Origin: Candidatus Avimonas faecium
Lineage (GTDB): Bacteria > Bacillota > Clostridia > Oscillospirales > Acutalibacteraceae
Reading direction: 5' to 3'
DNA: 56,861 bases
NCBI GenBank assembly: GCA_904419005.1
Contig: CAJFQI010000010.1
Span: forward strand, 1-56,861
Shown here: one piece after another, positions 1-8,423 of the stretch
Layout: the number at the start of each line of letters is the position of its first letter
Numbering within the stretch: position 1 is the stretch's first letter
Program-made: the position numbers and the translations under genes
The notes under the pieces: model-generated
Databases searched by the model: none
What the model was told of the DNA's origin: nothing
What the model saw: only the letters and a program-made list of their open reading frames with translations

Positions 1-100
1 CTCGTAAGGGCAAAAACAAGGGAAAATACATGAAAACCGAGCATTGAGCAGGCGAAATGCCTTGCAAAATCAATGGTTTTAGGAATTTTGAGTTTTTAAA

Positions 101-128
101 TTGCAATTTTCAATTTATGTAATATAAT
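101..128 (+). promoter_or_regulatory. Sigma-A-type promoter
   Basis: TTGCAA (101-106), a 16-base spacer and a perfect TATAAT (123-128) lie about 100 bases upstream of the small gene at 232. The surrounding 200 bases are very AT-rich. I see no other gene in 1-231. Confidence 0.5.
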
Positions 129-231
129 GGAAATGTAGGGATTATTAACCGCTGAACTGCAGAAGGATTTGGGTTTAAAAAGAAGGAACGCAGTGGCTAC
201 GGTTTGATTTTTCCTTTTGAAGGAGTTGGCA

Positions 232-540
232 TTGAGAAGGATTCTAAAGCCTTTTTTCTTTGAAATGCGGGCAGTCTTAGAGGATTGGTGTTCAATGACA
301 GGAAATTGGTCTAAAAATTACCAATTTGAAGAGAAAGCCGCAAGTCTGTCAAAGGTAAACCATCTTTTGTCCTTTGATATTACGCAAGAAACAAAAAAAT
401 GGTGTATGGATGATGGGCAAGCCGAACATAACGGATTATTACTAAAGTCAGCGTCTGAGGAAGAGGGGATTTATAATGTAATTTTATCAAATGACAATTC
501 GATTTATCGGACAAAAACGGTTGTTCATCTCGCGGCATAA
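232..540 (+). pseudogene. DNRLRE-like surface domain remnant
   Basis: A protein of about 102 residues. Its C-terminal half (FDIT, then W about eight residues on, then NGLLLKS) follows the pattern of the C-terminal part of DNRLRE domains, beta-rich modules of secreted Clostridial RHS or surface proteins. The family domain is about 160 residues and normally follows a signal peptide or other domains, whereas here there is no signal peptide and only the end of the domain. AAGGAG at 220-225 is well placed for a TTG start at 232, so a short product could be made. Base composition is clearly more AT-rich than downstream genes. Most likely a truncated remnant of a larger surface protein gene; the family match is by eye only. 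Confidence 0.4.
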
Positions 541-560
541 TTTCCGAAAGGGTGAAAAGT

Positions 561-1184
561 ATGTTGAAGAAATGGTTGTCTCTTTTTGTCACAGCTTGTC
601 TTATAGCGTCTCCCAGCGTTGTCTCGGCCGATACAGCCGCCCCCCTTTCCCTGGATGCTTCTGCCGAATATATACAGGTGGCCCCCTCCTTCCGCGCAAG
701 CTCGGTGGATGACATCCTGGATGCGTATATGGCATTTCGGACGGATAGCCTGGTGGACAGCAAGGAAGTGACGGCATCCGGCCAGTCCCTTTTGACTGCC
801 GAAAACCTGAGTGCGCTGGATTCTTATATCAACACCCATTCCGTGTTTAGCGAAACCGTCATCTCGGAGGAACAGCGCCGCCGCCCCTTGATTGAGGACA
901 TGGAGGAACGTCTTGACCTGGTCATCCGGGACGCCGACACCGAAGTTTCCGTCATCAGCCGGCAGGAACTGGGAAACCAAGTCATTGTGGACTGCTATGT
1001 CGTTACCACCTTCTGGTATGTCGACGCCTCCAAAAAGGACGACCCATCTGCGCCCTGGGACGAATCCGCCTTCGGCATTGACCATCTTTTGACCTTTGAA
1101 AAGGCCGAAGACGGAGCGTATTATCTGTTGTCCGACGCGTACGACGAAGGCCCCTTGACCGGGATGCGGTCCAGAAGCTATTAG
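561..1184 (+). CDS. Secreted amidase-domain protein, N-terminal part (interrupted by TAG)
   Basis: A Sec signal peptide (MLKK, hydrophobic stretch, VVSA cleavage site near residue 23) is followed by a region typical of the part preceding an amidase_6 domain in secreted Firmicute proteins. GAAAGGG at 546-552 favours the ATG at 561 over the GTG at 552. The frame ends at a TAG (1182-1184), but the same frame then runs open for 28 codons straight into the amidase domain at 1269-1760. Codon 208 is therefore a single nonsense change in what would be a protein of about 400 residues. CAG to TAG is the simplest explanation. It may be a pseudogene, a sequencing error or a read-through gene. Confidence 0.75.
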   Translation: MLKKWLSLFVTACLIASPSVVSADTAAPLSLDASAEYIQVAPSFRASSVDDILDAYMAFRTDSLVDSKEVTASGQSLLTAENLSALDSYINTHSVFSETVISEEQRRRPLIEDMEERLDLVIRDADTEVSVISRQELGNQVIVDCYVVTTFWYVDASKKDDPSAPWDESAFGIDHLLTFEKAEDGAYYLLSDAYDEGPLTGMRSRSY

Positions 1185-1268
1185 GAAAGGGAAATTCCCC
1201 TTGACGCTGCCAAAGCGGAGCAAGACGGCTGCACAAACGGAGACGCCCCTTCCCCGGCGGCCACCCCT

Positions 1269-1760
1269 ATGGCAACCGGGACCTACTACTATGTCGGCGG
1301 CGAGTGCTATTATGTGGACAATGCGGTTAAATATTCCGACACATATGCTCTGAACTATAACACATTATATACAGATTTCGGCAATAGCGACGGCAGCGGC
1401 GGGGACTGTGCCAATTTCGCTTCCCAATGCATCGACTATGGGGCGGGGTATACGCTGAGAAACAACACCTGGAAGCCGTATACGTCGGCCTGGACCAGTT
1501 CAACCAGCAGCGTCAATTATTGGGCCGGCATCGGCACCCGCATCAACGCCCCTTCTGCTTCCCAGATCAAAAAGGCTTGCCCGGTCTATTATGACTGGGA
1601 CGGAATTTATAATTACAACACTTTTTTGCATACCGCTTTTTGCGTAGGGAAGGATTCCAGCGGCGTGCCCATTGTCAACTGCCATACGGTGGACTACAAG
1701 CACATCCGCTGGAATTACGGGGGATCCGCTTGTAAATACGCGACGGTCCAGCTTTATTAA
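1269..1760 (+). CDS. Amidase_6 domain, C-terminal part of the same interrupted gene
   Basis: 163 residues with the hallmarks of the amidase_6 (putative amidase, CHAP/NlpC-like) domain: an N-terminal YADxYALNYNxLY-type helix, the GGDCANFASQC motif holding the presumed catalytic Cys, and a late HTAFCV segment with the presumed His. These domains occur in secreted cell-wall or surface proteins. The ATG at 1269 has no ribosome site (GC-rich CCCCGGCGGCC upstream) and is in frame with the upstream signal-peptide segment, separated only by the TAG at 1182. This piece is therefore unlikely to be made independently and on its own would lack a signal peptide. Only 30 bases separate it from the following lipoprotein gene. 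Confidence 0.75.
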   Translation: MATGTYYYVGGECYYVDNAVKYSDTYALNYNTLYTDFGNSDGSGGDCANFASQCIDYGAGYTLRNNTWKPYTSAWTSSTSSVNYWAGIGTRINAPSASQIKKACPVYYDWDGIYNYNTFLHTAFCVGKDSSGVPIVNCHTVDYKHIRWNYGGSACKYATVQLY

Positions 1761-1793
1761 GCGTTCGCCTTTTGCAAAAGGAGGGAATCCATG

Positions 1794-2363
1794 ATGAAAT
1801 ATCGAATGCCGCTCCTTGTATCCGCCGCCATGAGCGCGGCGCTCCTGCTGTGCGCGTGTTCCCCTTCCGCCCCCTCCCCTCCGGGTTCGCAGGGCGGGAC
1901 CAGCACGGCTTCCGAAACGAGCGCGACTACCCAGGCCGTCACCCTGCCGCCCGATCCCCTCCCCTCCGTCGCGCAGGCGAGCCCGCCGCCCGATGGGGCT
2001 TCCCCGCGCAAGGTGCTGGAATGCCTGGTGGATTGCCTGCAAAAAGGCGATACCGACACCCTGTGCAGCCTGTTTGTGGACAGCACCCCGGAAGACGTTT
2101 ATGAGAAAATAAGGTTTGCTTTCTACGGGCCGCTGCAAATCACGGACGTAACGATTAACGTGGACGACACCCGGCTCAGCAGCGAAGAGGCGATCGACCC
2201 CTCCGAGCCGGCGTATATGTATATCGCCTTCTGGGCTGAAAGCAGCGACGTCAGGACCTTTGGAGGCACCGAAGTGTACCGGATGGACATTGGCCGTTTT
2301 CCCGTCCTGATTTATATCGACGGCCAGTGGAAGATCCAGACCATGGGCGGTTCCAGCCCGTGA
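1794..2363 (+). CDS. Secreted lipoprotein, NTF2-like or DUF4829-like
   Basis: A 189-residue lipoprotein with a hydrophobic signal and lipobox LCAC (Cys22), then a Pro/Ser/Thr-rich linker to about residue 65. The folded domain that follows begins KVLECLVDCLQKGDTDTL, an arrangement common in small Clostridial lipoproteins with an NTF2/SnoaL-like fold, and ends in GQWKIQTMGG. AAAAGGAGGG at 1777-1786 serves ATG 1791 or 1794; 1794 has the better spacing. It lies 30 bases after the amidase gene in the same direction and before a strong terminator, so the two are probably co-transcribed. The substrate or partner is unknown. Confidence 0.75.
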   Translation: MKYRMPLLVSAAMSAALLLCACSPSAPSPPGSQGGTSTASETSATTQAVTLPPDPLPSVAQASPPPDGASPRKVLECLVDCLQKGDTDTLCSLFVDSTPEDVYEKIRFAFYGPLQITDVTINVDDTRLSSEEAIDPSEPAYMYIAFWAESSDVRTFGGTEVYRMDIGRFPVLIYIDGQWKIQTMGGSSP

Positions 2364-2382
2364 TACCCGTCTATTTTGTAAA

Positions 2383-2419
2383 AAGAAGGCTTGAGGGAAA
2401 TCCCCTCAAGCCTTCTTTT
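2383..2419. terminator. Bidirectional rho-independent terminator
   Basis: AAGAAGGCTTGAGGG, a four-base loop and the matching CCCTCAAGCCTTCTT form a long stem with T-runs on both strands. It separates the lipoprotein gene (plus) from the convergent glycyl radical enzyme gene (minus). Confidence 0.9.
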
Positions 2420-2470
2420 CATTGTTCAGCCTTCGCTGTCGGTTTGCCGGCATCCGGGAAAGCACCCGGA

Positions 2471-4708
2471 TCAATACAGCGTGCGGCTGGCGATCTCCCG
2501 CTGCACGTCGGGCGCGAGGGTGACGAACCGGGCGCTGAAGCCGCCGACCCGCACCATCAGGTGCCCATACTTCTCTGGATGGATCATCGCCTGCTCCAGC
2601 TCATCCTTGCTGACCACGGTGATCATGGCCTGGGCGCCGCCATTGTCAAAATAGGTCGCCAGCAGGCTCTTGAGGATATCGCGGTGGTTGTTGAACAGGT
2701 CCTTGCTGAACTTCATGTTCTGCACCGCGCCGGCATGGTGGTGGGTATCAAGCTTCACCAGCGAGTTGAGCATCGCGGTCACGCCGTTGGTATCGGTGCC
2801 GCTCGACGGGTTGTTGCCGTTGGCCATCGGCTCCTTAGCCAGCCGCCCGTCGGCGGACGCGCCGGTGAACCGGCCCAGGATGGTGTTGGCCTCGTTGTTG
2901 ATGATAACGATCATGTAGGAATGCAGGTTGGTGCGCTCCCGCTGGCTGCGGACGGTGTCGCACAGCCAATTGTGGAACTCCTGCGCAAAGGTATCCACCC
3001 CCGGCAGGTCGTTGCCGTATTTCTCGACGTCCATCAGGATCTTGCGTTCCTTCTCGTAGCCGACGAAGTTGGCCTTCATGGCCTTGAGCAGGGTGGCGCG
3101 GTCGATCCGCTTCTGGTCGTATACCACCGTCTTGATGGCGTACAGGCTGTTGGCGACGTTGACGTTGCCGTAGGTCTCAAGCGTACCGCCCAGATAATGG
3201 GCGCCGCCGTTCAGCAGGGCCTTGCCCCTCTCCATGCAGTCGTCGAACAGCATGCTCATATAAAGGTAGGGACCTGCCTCGGCGACCACCTCGTACTCGA
3301 TCTGCTCCTGCTGGGCCAGGATCTCAATGTAATAGGTCAGCTGCTTCTTGTACGCGGCATACAGCTCATCGAAGGTTTCAAAATCCTCCAGCCCGCCGAG
3401 CTTAAGGCCCATATCCTTGTCGTAGAGCATGTCGTGCCCGTTGTAGAGGGTGGCCTCAAGCGCCTTGAGCAGGTTGATGATCCCGTTGGGGGAGCCGATG
3501 CTCCGGTGGTTGAGGACGTACTCGCCGCAGCCGAACATCATGTAATCCTCGGCCTCTTCGTGGGACACCTCAAACGCGCTTTCTACAGACGGTATATTTA
3601 CATCGTCATTATACAACATGGGGAAGGTGCGTCCCTCACCGATGCAGGTCAGGGCCTTGTCCATCAGCTCCGGGTTCTGGCCGTGGTAGAAGCGCAGGGA
3701 GAGCTGGGGCTCGATCTCAATGACCGTACGGGAGGCCTCAATGGCCAGCAGCGCGAACTTGTCGGCGTTGGCCTCGTTGCGGCGGCCCCGCCCGCCGATG
3801 ACCACGCGGGAGTGGAACACCGTCTCCCGGGCCGCCATCAGGCGCCAGAGGGACTGGGTATAGGCCAGCGCCTCTTCCTCGGTGATCCGCCCGGATTCGA
3901 GGTCGTTGACATAGAAGTCGCCGAGGTAGACGTCCATCCGGCCGTAGTTGAGCACGCCGCTGATCAGGGAATACAGCCACGCGAGCTGCATGGCCTCCAC
4001 AAAGGTGGAGGGGGCGTCGTGGGCCATCTTCTCCAGCGCGTTGGCCAGCTTGAGCCGCTGCTCCCGCTTGGCGGGGGCGGAGCCGAAGGTCTGGGCCGCG
4101 GCACGGGCTTCGGCCGCATACCGCAGGAACACGGCGGATAGGGTGTCCACCGCCATCATCATGGCTTCAAACAGGGCGACGTCGCCGCCCTCCTTCTCGG
4201 CCTTCTCCTTATACCGTGCGGCCTCGGCCTTAAGGCCGTCCAGGCCCAGGCGCATCAGCTTGTCGTAGTCCATGTACGCATCAACGATGCGGTACAGCGG
4301 GAAGGCGACCTCGCTGTGCTCCCAGTAGATGTCCTCCGGCAGGGCCTGCTTCATATACTCGGGGAAGCGGGCGCGGGTCTTGTGCCGGGTCTCCTCCCCC
4401 TTCCAGAACTCCAGCGCGTCCCGGATATCCTGCTTCTGGGCGTCGGTGTAGAGGTCGCTTTGGAGCAGGGCGTCAATCCGCTGGGGGTCGTAGAAATAGC
4501 TGACGCTGCGGCCCAGCAGCGGCTCGGAGCAGTAGCCGATCTCCGCGATCAGGAAGCGGCCGGCCAGCAGGTCGTCCTCCCGCATCGGCTGGAACCAGTA
4601 GCGGGTCTGCACCTCAACACACTTGGCCTCGCGGATGGCGCTTGGCGCGTTTTGGTACTTCTTATAGGTATCGGTAAATTCCATGATGTATTCGTAGGCG
4701 TTCAACAT
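2471..4708 (-). CDS. Glycyl radical enzyme of the pyruvate formate-lyase family, substrate unknown
   Basis: 745 residues, a little shorter than the 780-850 usual for the family. A PFL domain fills most of the protein. The thiyl-radical loop reads FGCGEY (Cys394, Glu396) and the C-terminal glycyl-radical motif is RVGGFSA (Gly about 723), both required for catalysis in this family. Cys followed by a single residue and Glu (GCxE) is the signature of the dehydratase, lyase and decarboxylase branches rather than true PFL, which has CC. GCGEY differs from the familiar GCVEP or GCVET loops, so I do not assign a substrate. AAAGGGG eight bases ahead supports the ATG at 4708. The enzyme needs a radical-SAM activase, and none is encoded anywhere in this window. 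It is monocistronic, with its own promoter at 4815-4843. Confidence 0.85.
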   Translation of the reverse strand: MLNAYEYIMEFTDTYKKYQNAPSAIREAKCVEVQTRYWFQPMREDDLLAGRFLIAEIGYCSEPLLGRSVSYFYDPQRIDALLQSDLYTDAQKQDIRDALEFWKGEETRHKTRARFPEYMKQALPEDIYWEHSEVAFPLYRIVDAYMDYDKLMRLGLDGLKAEAARYKEKAEKEGGDVALFEAMMMAVDTLSAVFLRYAAEARAAAQTFGSAPAKREQRLKLANALEKMAHDAPSTFVEAMQLAWLYSLISGVLNYGRMDVYLGDFYVNDLESGRITEEEALAYTQSLWRLMAARETVFHSRVVIGGRGRRNEANADKFALLAIEASRTVIEIEPQLSLRFYHGQNPELMDKALTCIGEGRTFPMLYNDDVNIPSVESAFEVSHEEAEDYMMFGCGEYVLNHRSIGSPNGIINLLKALEATLYNGHDMLYDKDMGLKLGGLEDFETFDELYAAYKKQLTYYIEILAQQEQIEYEVVAEAGPYLYMSMLFDDCMERGKALLNGGAHYLGGTLETYGNVNVANSLYAIKTVVYDQKRIDRATLLKAMKANFVGYEKERKILMDVEKYGNDLPGVDTFAQEFHNWLCDTVRSQRERTNLHSYMIVIINNEANTILGRFTGASADGRLAKEPMANGNNPSSGTDTNGVTAMLNSLVKLDTHHHAGAVQNMKFSKDLFNNHRDILKSLLATYFDNGGAQAMITVVSKDELEQAMIHPEKYGHLMVRVGGFSARFVTLAPDVQREIASRTLY

Positions 4709-4814
4709 AGCAAAAACCCCTTTCCAGGCCGGCGGATTTTGCCGCCGGGACCAAGGCATTCCATGAGAAAACGATTACTCTTTGAGGGAGCGGCACCGTT
4801 TCCCATTCATCCCC

Positions 4815-4843
4815 ATTATACGCACGCGCTTTCAAAAAATCAA
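4815..4843 (-). promoter_or_regulatory. Promoter of the glycyl radical enzyme gene
   Basis: On the minus strand TTGATT, 17 bases, TATAAT. Transcription would start about 4808, giving a leader of about 100 bases before the ATG at 4708. The rest of 4709-5086 holds no gene that I can support. Confidence 0.7.
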
Positions 4844-5008
4844 GGGGGTTTGGGGAAACTTCCTCCGCCCGGCCGGGCAGTTTTTGAAAGCCTCTTTTCC
4901 GGCCGCCGCCCGGTATCCTTCCAAAGGGGAAAAGTGACAGCCAATCTCTCAAAGCGCCAGGCCGTTCTCTTTCTTATTTTGGAGCGTTTCTTCTCCCAAA
5001 ATTGAAAC

Positions 5009-5040
5009 GGGCGGGAAACCGTTTTAGGGCTTTCCCGCCT
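5009..5040 (-). terminator. Probable terminator after the serine hydrolase
   Basis: GGCGGGAAA pairs with TTTCCCGCC across a ten-base loop. On the minus strand it is followed by CGTTTCAATTTT, an interrupted T-tract, about 45 bases after the stop of the gene at 5087. Confidence 0.5.
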
Positions 5041-5086
5041 TGATTGCCCGTCTTTGCTATTCCGGCAAATCCGAACGGTTTAAAGA

Positions 5087-6097
5087 TTATTGATAAAAAA
5101 CTTCCCTGATTCTTCTCATTTCTTTCCAAACATTATCACCATAGTTGCTTACTAAAACCGATATCATGTAGTTATTCGGATTATATTCAGAAATAAAACT
5201 CACGCCCGGGTCACGGCCTTGAAAATAGGCAAAGTCCTCGCCCCTCGGATTATCGATAATCCATACGCCATAGCCATAGTAACCTTCTTCTGCATCCATT
5301 CCGTCTCCACTTTGTTTGCTAAGCATCTTTGAGACGAATTCTTTTGAAATTAAGCTTCCTTTCAATAATTCCGTCCAGAATCGAACAACATCTGTTACCG
5401 TAATAAATGCACCTCCCGCACCCGTACCTTTCACATCAACAGAAAATATATTCGTGCGGAAGTCACATGTATCCGGACAATAAATATAATTATTGGCACA
5501 TCTGGACGGTAATTTATCCAACTCATAATATCCGGTGGACTTCATATTACATGGTTCAAAGACTTTCGTTTGTAGATACTGGTCGAAATACACTCCGGTC
5601 ATTTTTTCAATGATCATAGCGAGCAATACATAGCCTGAATTATTATATTGAAACTTTTCTCCTTTTGGATACATCATGGGCTTATTGATAAATAGAGGAA
5701 GTAAATCATGATTGTGCCTGATTTTATAATTAGGATAATCAAGCCACAAATCCTCATATTCGCTCATGACAGTTTCATCAAAGTAATCGGGAACGCCGGA
5801 CGTATGAACCAGAAGCTGTCGCACGGTAACATCCTTGTCGATATGATGCAATTCCATATCAAGAAGTTCGCCTATGGTATCGTCAAATCCCAATTTTCCT
5901 TGTTCTATTAACTGTAATATTCCCACCGCAACAAAGACTTTTCCCGCGGATGCAGATGCAAATCTGGTTTCCAAAGTATTGGGAATTTCATTTGGCAAAT
6001 CAGCAAAGCCGGTTACACTTTTATACAAAACTTTGCCGTCCTGAACCACATAAACATTTCCCCTAAAATCACGGCTAAGTATTTCTTTTATTTCCAT
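5087..6097 (-). CDS. Serine hydrolase, beta-lactamase (class C / penicillin-binding) family
   Basis: 336 residues with the class C beta-lactamase fold signatures: S50-A-G-K53 as the SxxK catalytic motif, a conserved LLVHTSGVPDY segment after it, and YNN (about 147-149) as the YxN motif. No signal peptide is visible, so it is probably a cytoplasmic or non-classical esterase/peptidase rather than an antibiotic-resistance enzyme. GGAGGGATGACAC precedes the ATG at 6097. It is strikingly AT-rich with AT-rich codon use, unlike the GC-rich xylB and glycyl radical enzyme genes around it, suggesting recent acquisition. It is divergent from the XRE gene at 6184. Confidence 0.85.
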   Translation of the reverse strand: MEIKEILSRDFRGNVYVVQDGKVLYKSVTGFADLPNEIPNTLETRFASASAGKVFVAVGILQLIEQGKLGFDDTIGELLDMELHHIDKDVTVRQLLVHTSGVPDYFDETVMSEYEDLWLDYPNYKIRHNHDLLPLFINKPMMYPKGEKFQYNNSGYVLLAMIIEKMTGVYFDQYLQTKVFEPCNMKSTGYYELDKLPSRCANNYIYCPDTCDFRTNIFSVDVKGTGAGGAFITVTDVVRFWTELLKGSLISKEFVSKMLSKQSGDGMDAEEGYYGYGVWIIDNPRGEDFAYFQGRDPGVSFISEYNPNNYMISVLVSNYGDNVWKEMRRIREVFYQ

Positions 6098-6129
6098 GTG
6101 TCATCCCTCCAAGTGTCCGTTTGCGTTGC

Positions 6130-6158
6130 TTGCCGCAACGGCCCTGCCATGGTACGAT
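6130..6158 (+). promoter_or_regulatory. Promoter of the XRE regulator
   Basis: TTGCCG (6130-6135), 17 bases, TACGAT (6153-6158), about 20 bases ahead of the AAAGGAG ribosome site. Confidence 0.5.
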
Positions 6159-6183
6159 ACCCCCGACGAAAGGAGTGTCCATC

Positions 6184-6609
6184 ATGTTTTCACAAAACCT
6201 GAAAACCCTGCGCCGGGCCAAGGGGCTTTCCCAGGAGGAATTGGCCGCCCGCCTGCATGTCGCCCGCCAGACCGTCTCCAAATGGGAAAACGGGCTGTCC
6301 GTCCCGGACGCCGACCTGCTCATCCGGCTGGCGGAGATTTTTGAAGTGCCGGTAGGCAGGCTGCTGGGGGATCCGGTGGATATCCCGGAGCAAACCGACC
6401 GGGTAGCGGAAAAGCTGGAGCAGCTCAACCTCCTGCTGGCGGAAAGAAGCCGGCGGAACCGCCGCCTGCTCCGCACGGTTGGCGGGATCCTGCTTGGGCT
6501 GCTGGCGGCGGCCGTCGTCTGCCTGGCTGCCGCCGCCGCGGTTTTCAGCATCTTCCCGTCCTCCGGCTTCTCCGAGAATATCACACAGGAAACGGCCGTC
6601 GTGGGCTGA
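6184..6609 (+). CDS. XRE-family regulator with a C-terminal membrane helix
   Basis: 141 residues. Residues 1-60 are a classical Cro/C1-type helix-turn-helix (LRRAKGLSQEELAARLHV, then RQTVSKWENG, ending VGRLLG). A short linker leads to a basic stretch and one transmembrane helix at about 98-122 (GGILLGLLAAAVVCL), then a short extracytoplasmic tail. This HTH-plus-membrane-anchor design is common in Firmicutes, but its signals are mostly unknown. ATG 6184 follows AAAGGAG (6169-6175) at ideal spacing. The gene stands alone, divergent from the AT-rich serine hydrolase, which it could control. Confidence 0.85.
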   Translation: MFSQNLKTLRRAKGLSQEELAARLHVARQTVSKWENGLSVPDADLLIRLAEIFEVPVGRLLGDPVDIPEQTDRVAEKLEQLNLLLAERSRRNRRLLRTVGGILLGLLAAAVVCLAAAAAVFSIFPSSGFSENITQETAVVG

Positions 6610-6688
6610 GGCGGGCAAACGGCCCGCCCGGGAAGGGTCGGCGTGCCTTGAAGCGGCAGCCGGCCGCGCTTTCACCAATATGCACAAA

Positions 6689-6727
6689 CCGGGGGCGGCG
6701 CCACTCTTTGTCTGACGCCGCCCCCGG
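6689..6727 (-). terminator. GC-rich terminator after xylB
   Basis: CCGGGGGCGGCG pairs with CGCCGCCCCCGG around a 15-base loop, followed on the minus strand by TTTGTG. It lies just beyond the xylB stop at 6745. Confidence 0.7.
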
Positions 6728-6744
6728 CCGTGATCTATCCGCAG

Positions 6745-8268
6745 TTACAGCCTGCCCAGCGAGGCGAAGGACGCCTTCATCGCGGGGTACAGCTCGGTAT
6801 ACAGCTTGTAGTAGGGCGCGTATTTCGCGGTATTCTCCGGGATGGGGGACTGCACCCGGTCGGCCTTAATGACCGCGTCGCAGGCCTCCGGCACGCTGGC
6901 ATATACCCCCGCGCCCACACCGGCCAGCAGCGCCACGCCGAGGGCCGGCCCCTCGCGGGAGGCCAGGGTCTTGACGTCGCAGGCATACAGGTCGGCCAGC
7001 ATCTGCCGCCAAAGGGCGCTGGTCCCGCCCCCGCCGCAGGCCATCATATCGTCAATGGCAATCCCCATCTCGTGGAAGACCGACAGGCAGTCGTTCAGGG
7101 AATAAGCCACGCCCTCCATGACGGCGCGCAGCATATCCTTCTTGGTGTGGATGGCGGACAAGCCGAAGAAGACGCCGCGGGCGTTCGGGTCAAGGTGGGG
7201 GGTGCGCTCCCCCATCAGGTAGGGCAGGTAAAGCAGCTGGTTAGAACCCACCGGCACCGTCTCGGCTTCCTTATCCATCAAGTAATAGGGATCCACCCCC
7301 ATCTGGGCCGCCGTCTCCTTCTCCGCGCCGCAGAAATTGTCCCGGAACCACTTCAGGGACAAGCCCGCGCCCTGGGTCACGCCCATGACGTGCCAGGCGC
7401 CCGGCACCGCGCAGCAGAAGGTATGCACCCGGCCCTTCTGGTCAATCGCCATATGGTCGGTGTGGGCGAATACCACGCCCGAGGTGCCGATGGTGGTAAA
7501 GGCCCGGCCGTCCCGCACCACGCCGGTGCCGACAGCCGCCGCCGCGTTGTCCCCCGCGCCGCCGACCACGATGGTCCCTTCCGCCAGGCCGGTGAGCTCC
7601 GCCACCCGGCGGGTGATCCGGCCGGTTACCTCCGGCGACTCGTACACCTTTCCCAGCAGGCCGCGGTCAATCTCCAGCTTCTCCAGCACCTCGTCCGACC
7701 AGCAGCGGTTCGGAATATCAAGCAGCTGCATCCCGGACGCGTCGGACACCTCGGTGGCAAATTCCCCGGTGAGCATATACCGGACGTAGTCCTTGGGCAG
7801 CAGGATATGGCGGCATTTCTCATAGGTTTCCGGCTCGTGGTTGCGCACCCAGAGGATTTTGGACGCCGTAAAGCCGGTCAGCGCGGGGTTGGCCGTGACC
7901 GCGATCAGCCGGTCGTAGCCCAGCCGCTGCGTGATTTCCTCGCATTCGGCGGCGGTGCGCTGGTCGCACCAGATGATCGAGCGGCGCAGCACCTGGCCCT
8001 GCCCGTCCAGCATCACCAGGCCGTGCATCTGCCCCGACAGGCCGATGCCCGCCACCGACGAGGCGGGGACGCCGCTTTTTGCCAGCACCGCGCGGATCCC
8101 CTCGACCGTCGCGTTCCACCAATCGGCCGGCTCCTGCTCGGCATAGCCGTTCTGGGGCTGGTACAGCGGGTATTCGGCGGTGTGGGAGGCGACCACCGTC
8201 CCCTGTTCGTCAAACAACGCGGTTTTGGTGCCCGAGGTGCCGATATCAATTCCCATCAAATAGGCCAT
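6745..8268 (-). CDS. xylB: Xylulokinase (FGGY carbohydrate kinase)
   Basis: 507 residues, normal for XylB. The protein opens with MGIDIGTSGTKTALFDEQG (FGGY phosphate-binding strand), continues with GLSGQMHGLVMLD, a XylB-type substrate region, then GGAGDNAAAAVGTG, TIGTSGVVFA and MACGGGGTSALWRQMLADL typical of the second actin-like domain. It phosphorylates D-xylulose to xylulose 5-phosphate with ATP, feeding the pentose phosphate pathway. AGGGGAAA lies just upstream of the ATG at 8268. No xylose isomerase or transporter adjoins it, so the true substrate could be another ketose. It is monocistronic, with its own promoter and terminator. Confidence 0.9.
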   Translation of the reverse strand: MAYLMGIDIGTSGTKTALFDEQGTVVASHTAEYPLYQPQNGYAEQEPADWWNATVEGIRAVLAKSGVPASSVAGIGLSGQMHGLVMLDGQGQVLRRSIIWCDQRTAAECEEITQRLGYDRLIAVTANPALTGFTASKILWVRNHEPETYEKCRHILLPKDYVRYMLTGEFATEVSDASGMQLLDIPNRCWSDEVLEKLEIDRGLLGKVYESPEVTGRITRRVAELTGLAEGTIVVGGAGDNAAAAVGTGVVRDGRAFTTIGTSGVVFAHTDHMAIDQKGRVHTFCCAVPGAWHVMGVTQGAGLSLKWFRDNFCGAEKETAAQMGVDPYYLMDKEAETVPVGSNQLLYLPYLMGERTPHLDPNARGVFFGLSAIHTKKDMLRAVMEGVAYSLNDCLSVFHEMGIAIDDMMACGGGGTSALWRQMLADLYACDVKTLASREGPALGVALLAGVGAGVYASVPEACDAVIKADRVQSPIPENTAKYAPYYKLYTELYPAMKASFASLGRL

Positions 8269-8395
8269 AAATTTCCCCTAATCCTTTCCTGAGCCCTTAC
8301 GGGCTTGTGTTGATCCGTCTGCGCTCCGCCGGCCGGGCGGCGCGGCCTCTAAGCCGGGGAAAGCCCCCGCAAGCCGGCGGTTTTGCCTAGTTTTC

Positions 8396-8423
8396 ATTAT
8401 ACTGCGGCAGAGGGGAAAGTCAA
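8396..8423 (-). promoter_or_regulatory. Promoter of xylB
   Basis: Minus strand TTGACT, 16 bases, TATAAT; transcription would start about 8389, giving a leader of roughly 120 bases. The rest of 8269-8640 holds a GC-rich hairpin (GCAGGCAGC/GGCTGCCTGC, 8494-8516) and no supportable gene. Confidence 0.75.

Noticed and set aside
1182-1184. Pyrrolysine or selenocysteine recoding at the amidase stop
   Set aside because: TAG could encode pyrrolysine, but no methylamine methyltransferase or pyl genes are in the window, and the amidase family has no conserved residue needing it.
2327-4141. Long open frame opposite the glycyl radical enzyme gene
   Set aside because: High-GC antisense shadow: low-complexity Gly/Val/His-rich product without motifs or ribosome site, while the minus strand encodes a complete enzyme.
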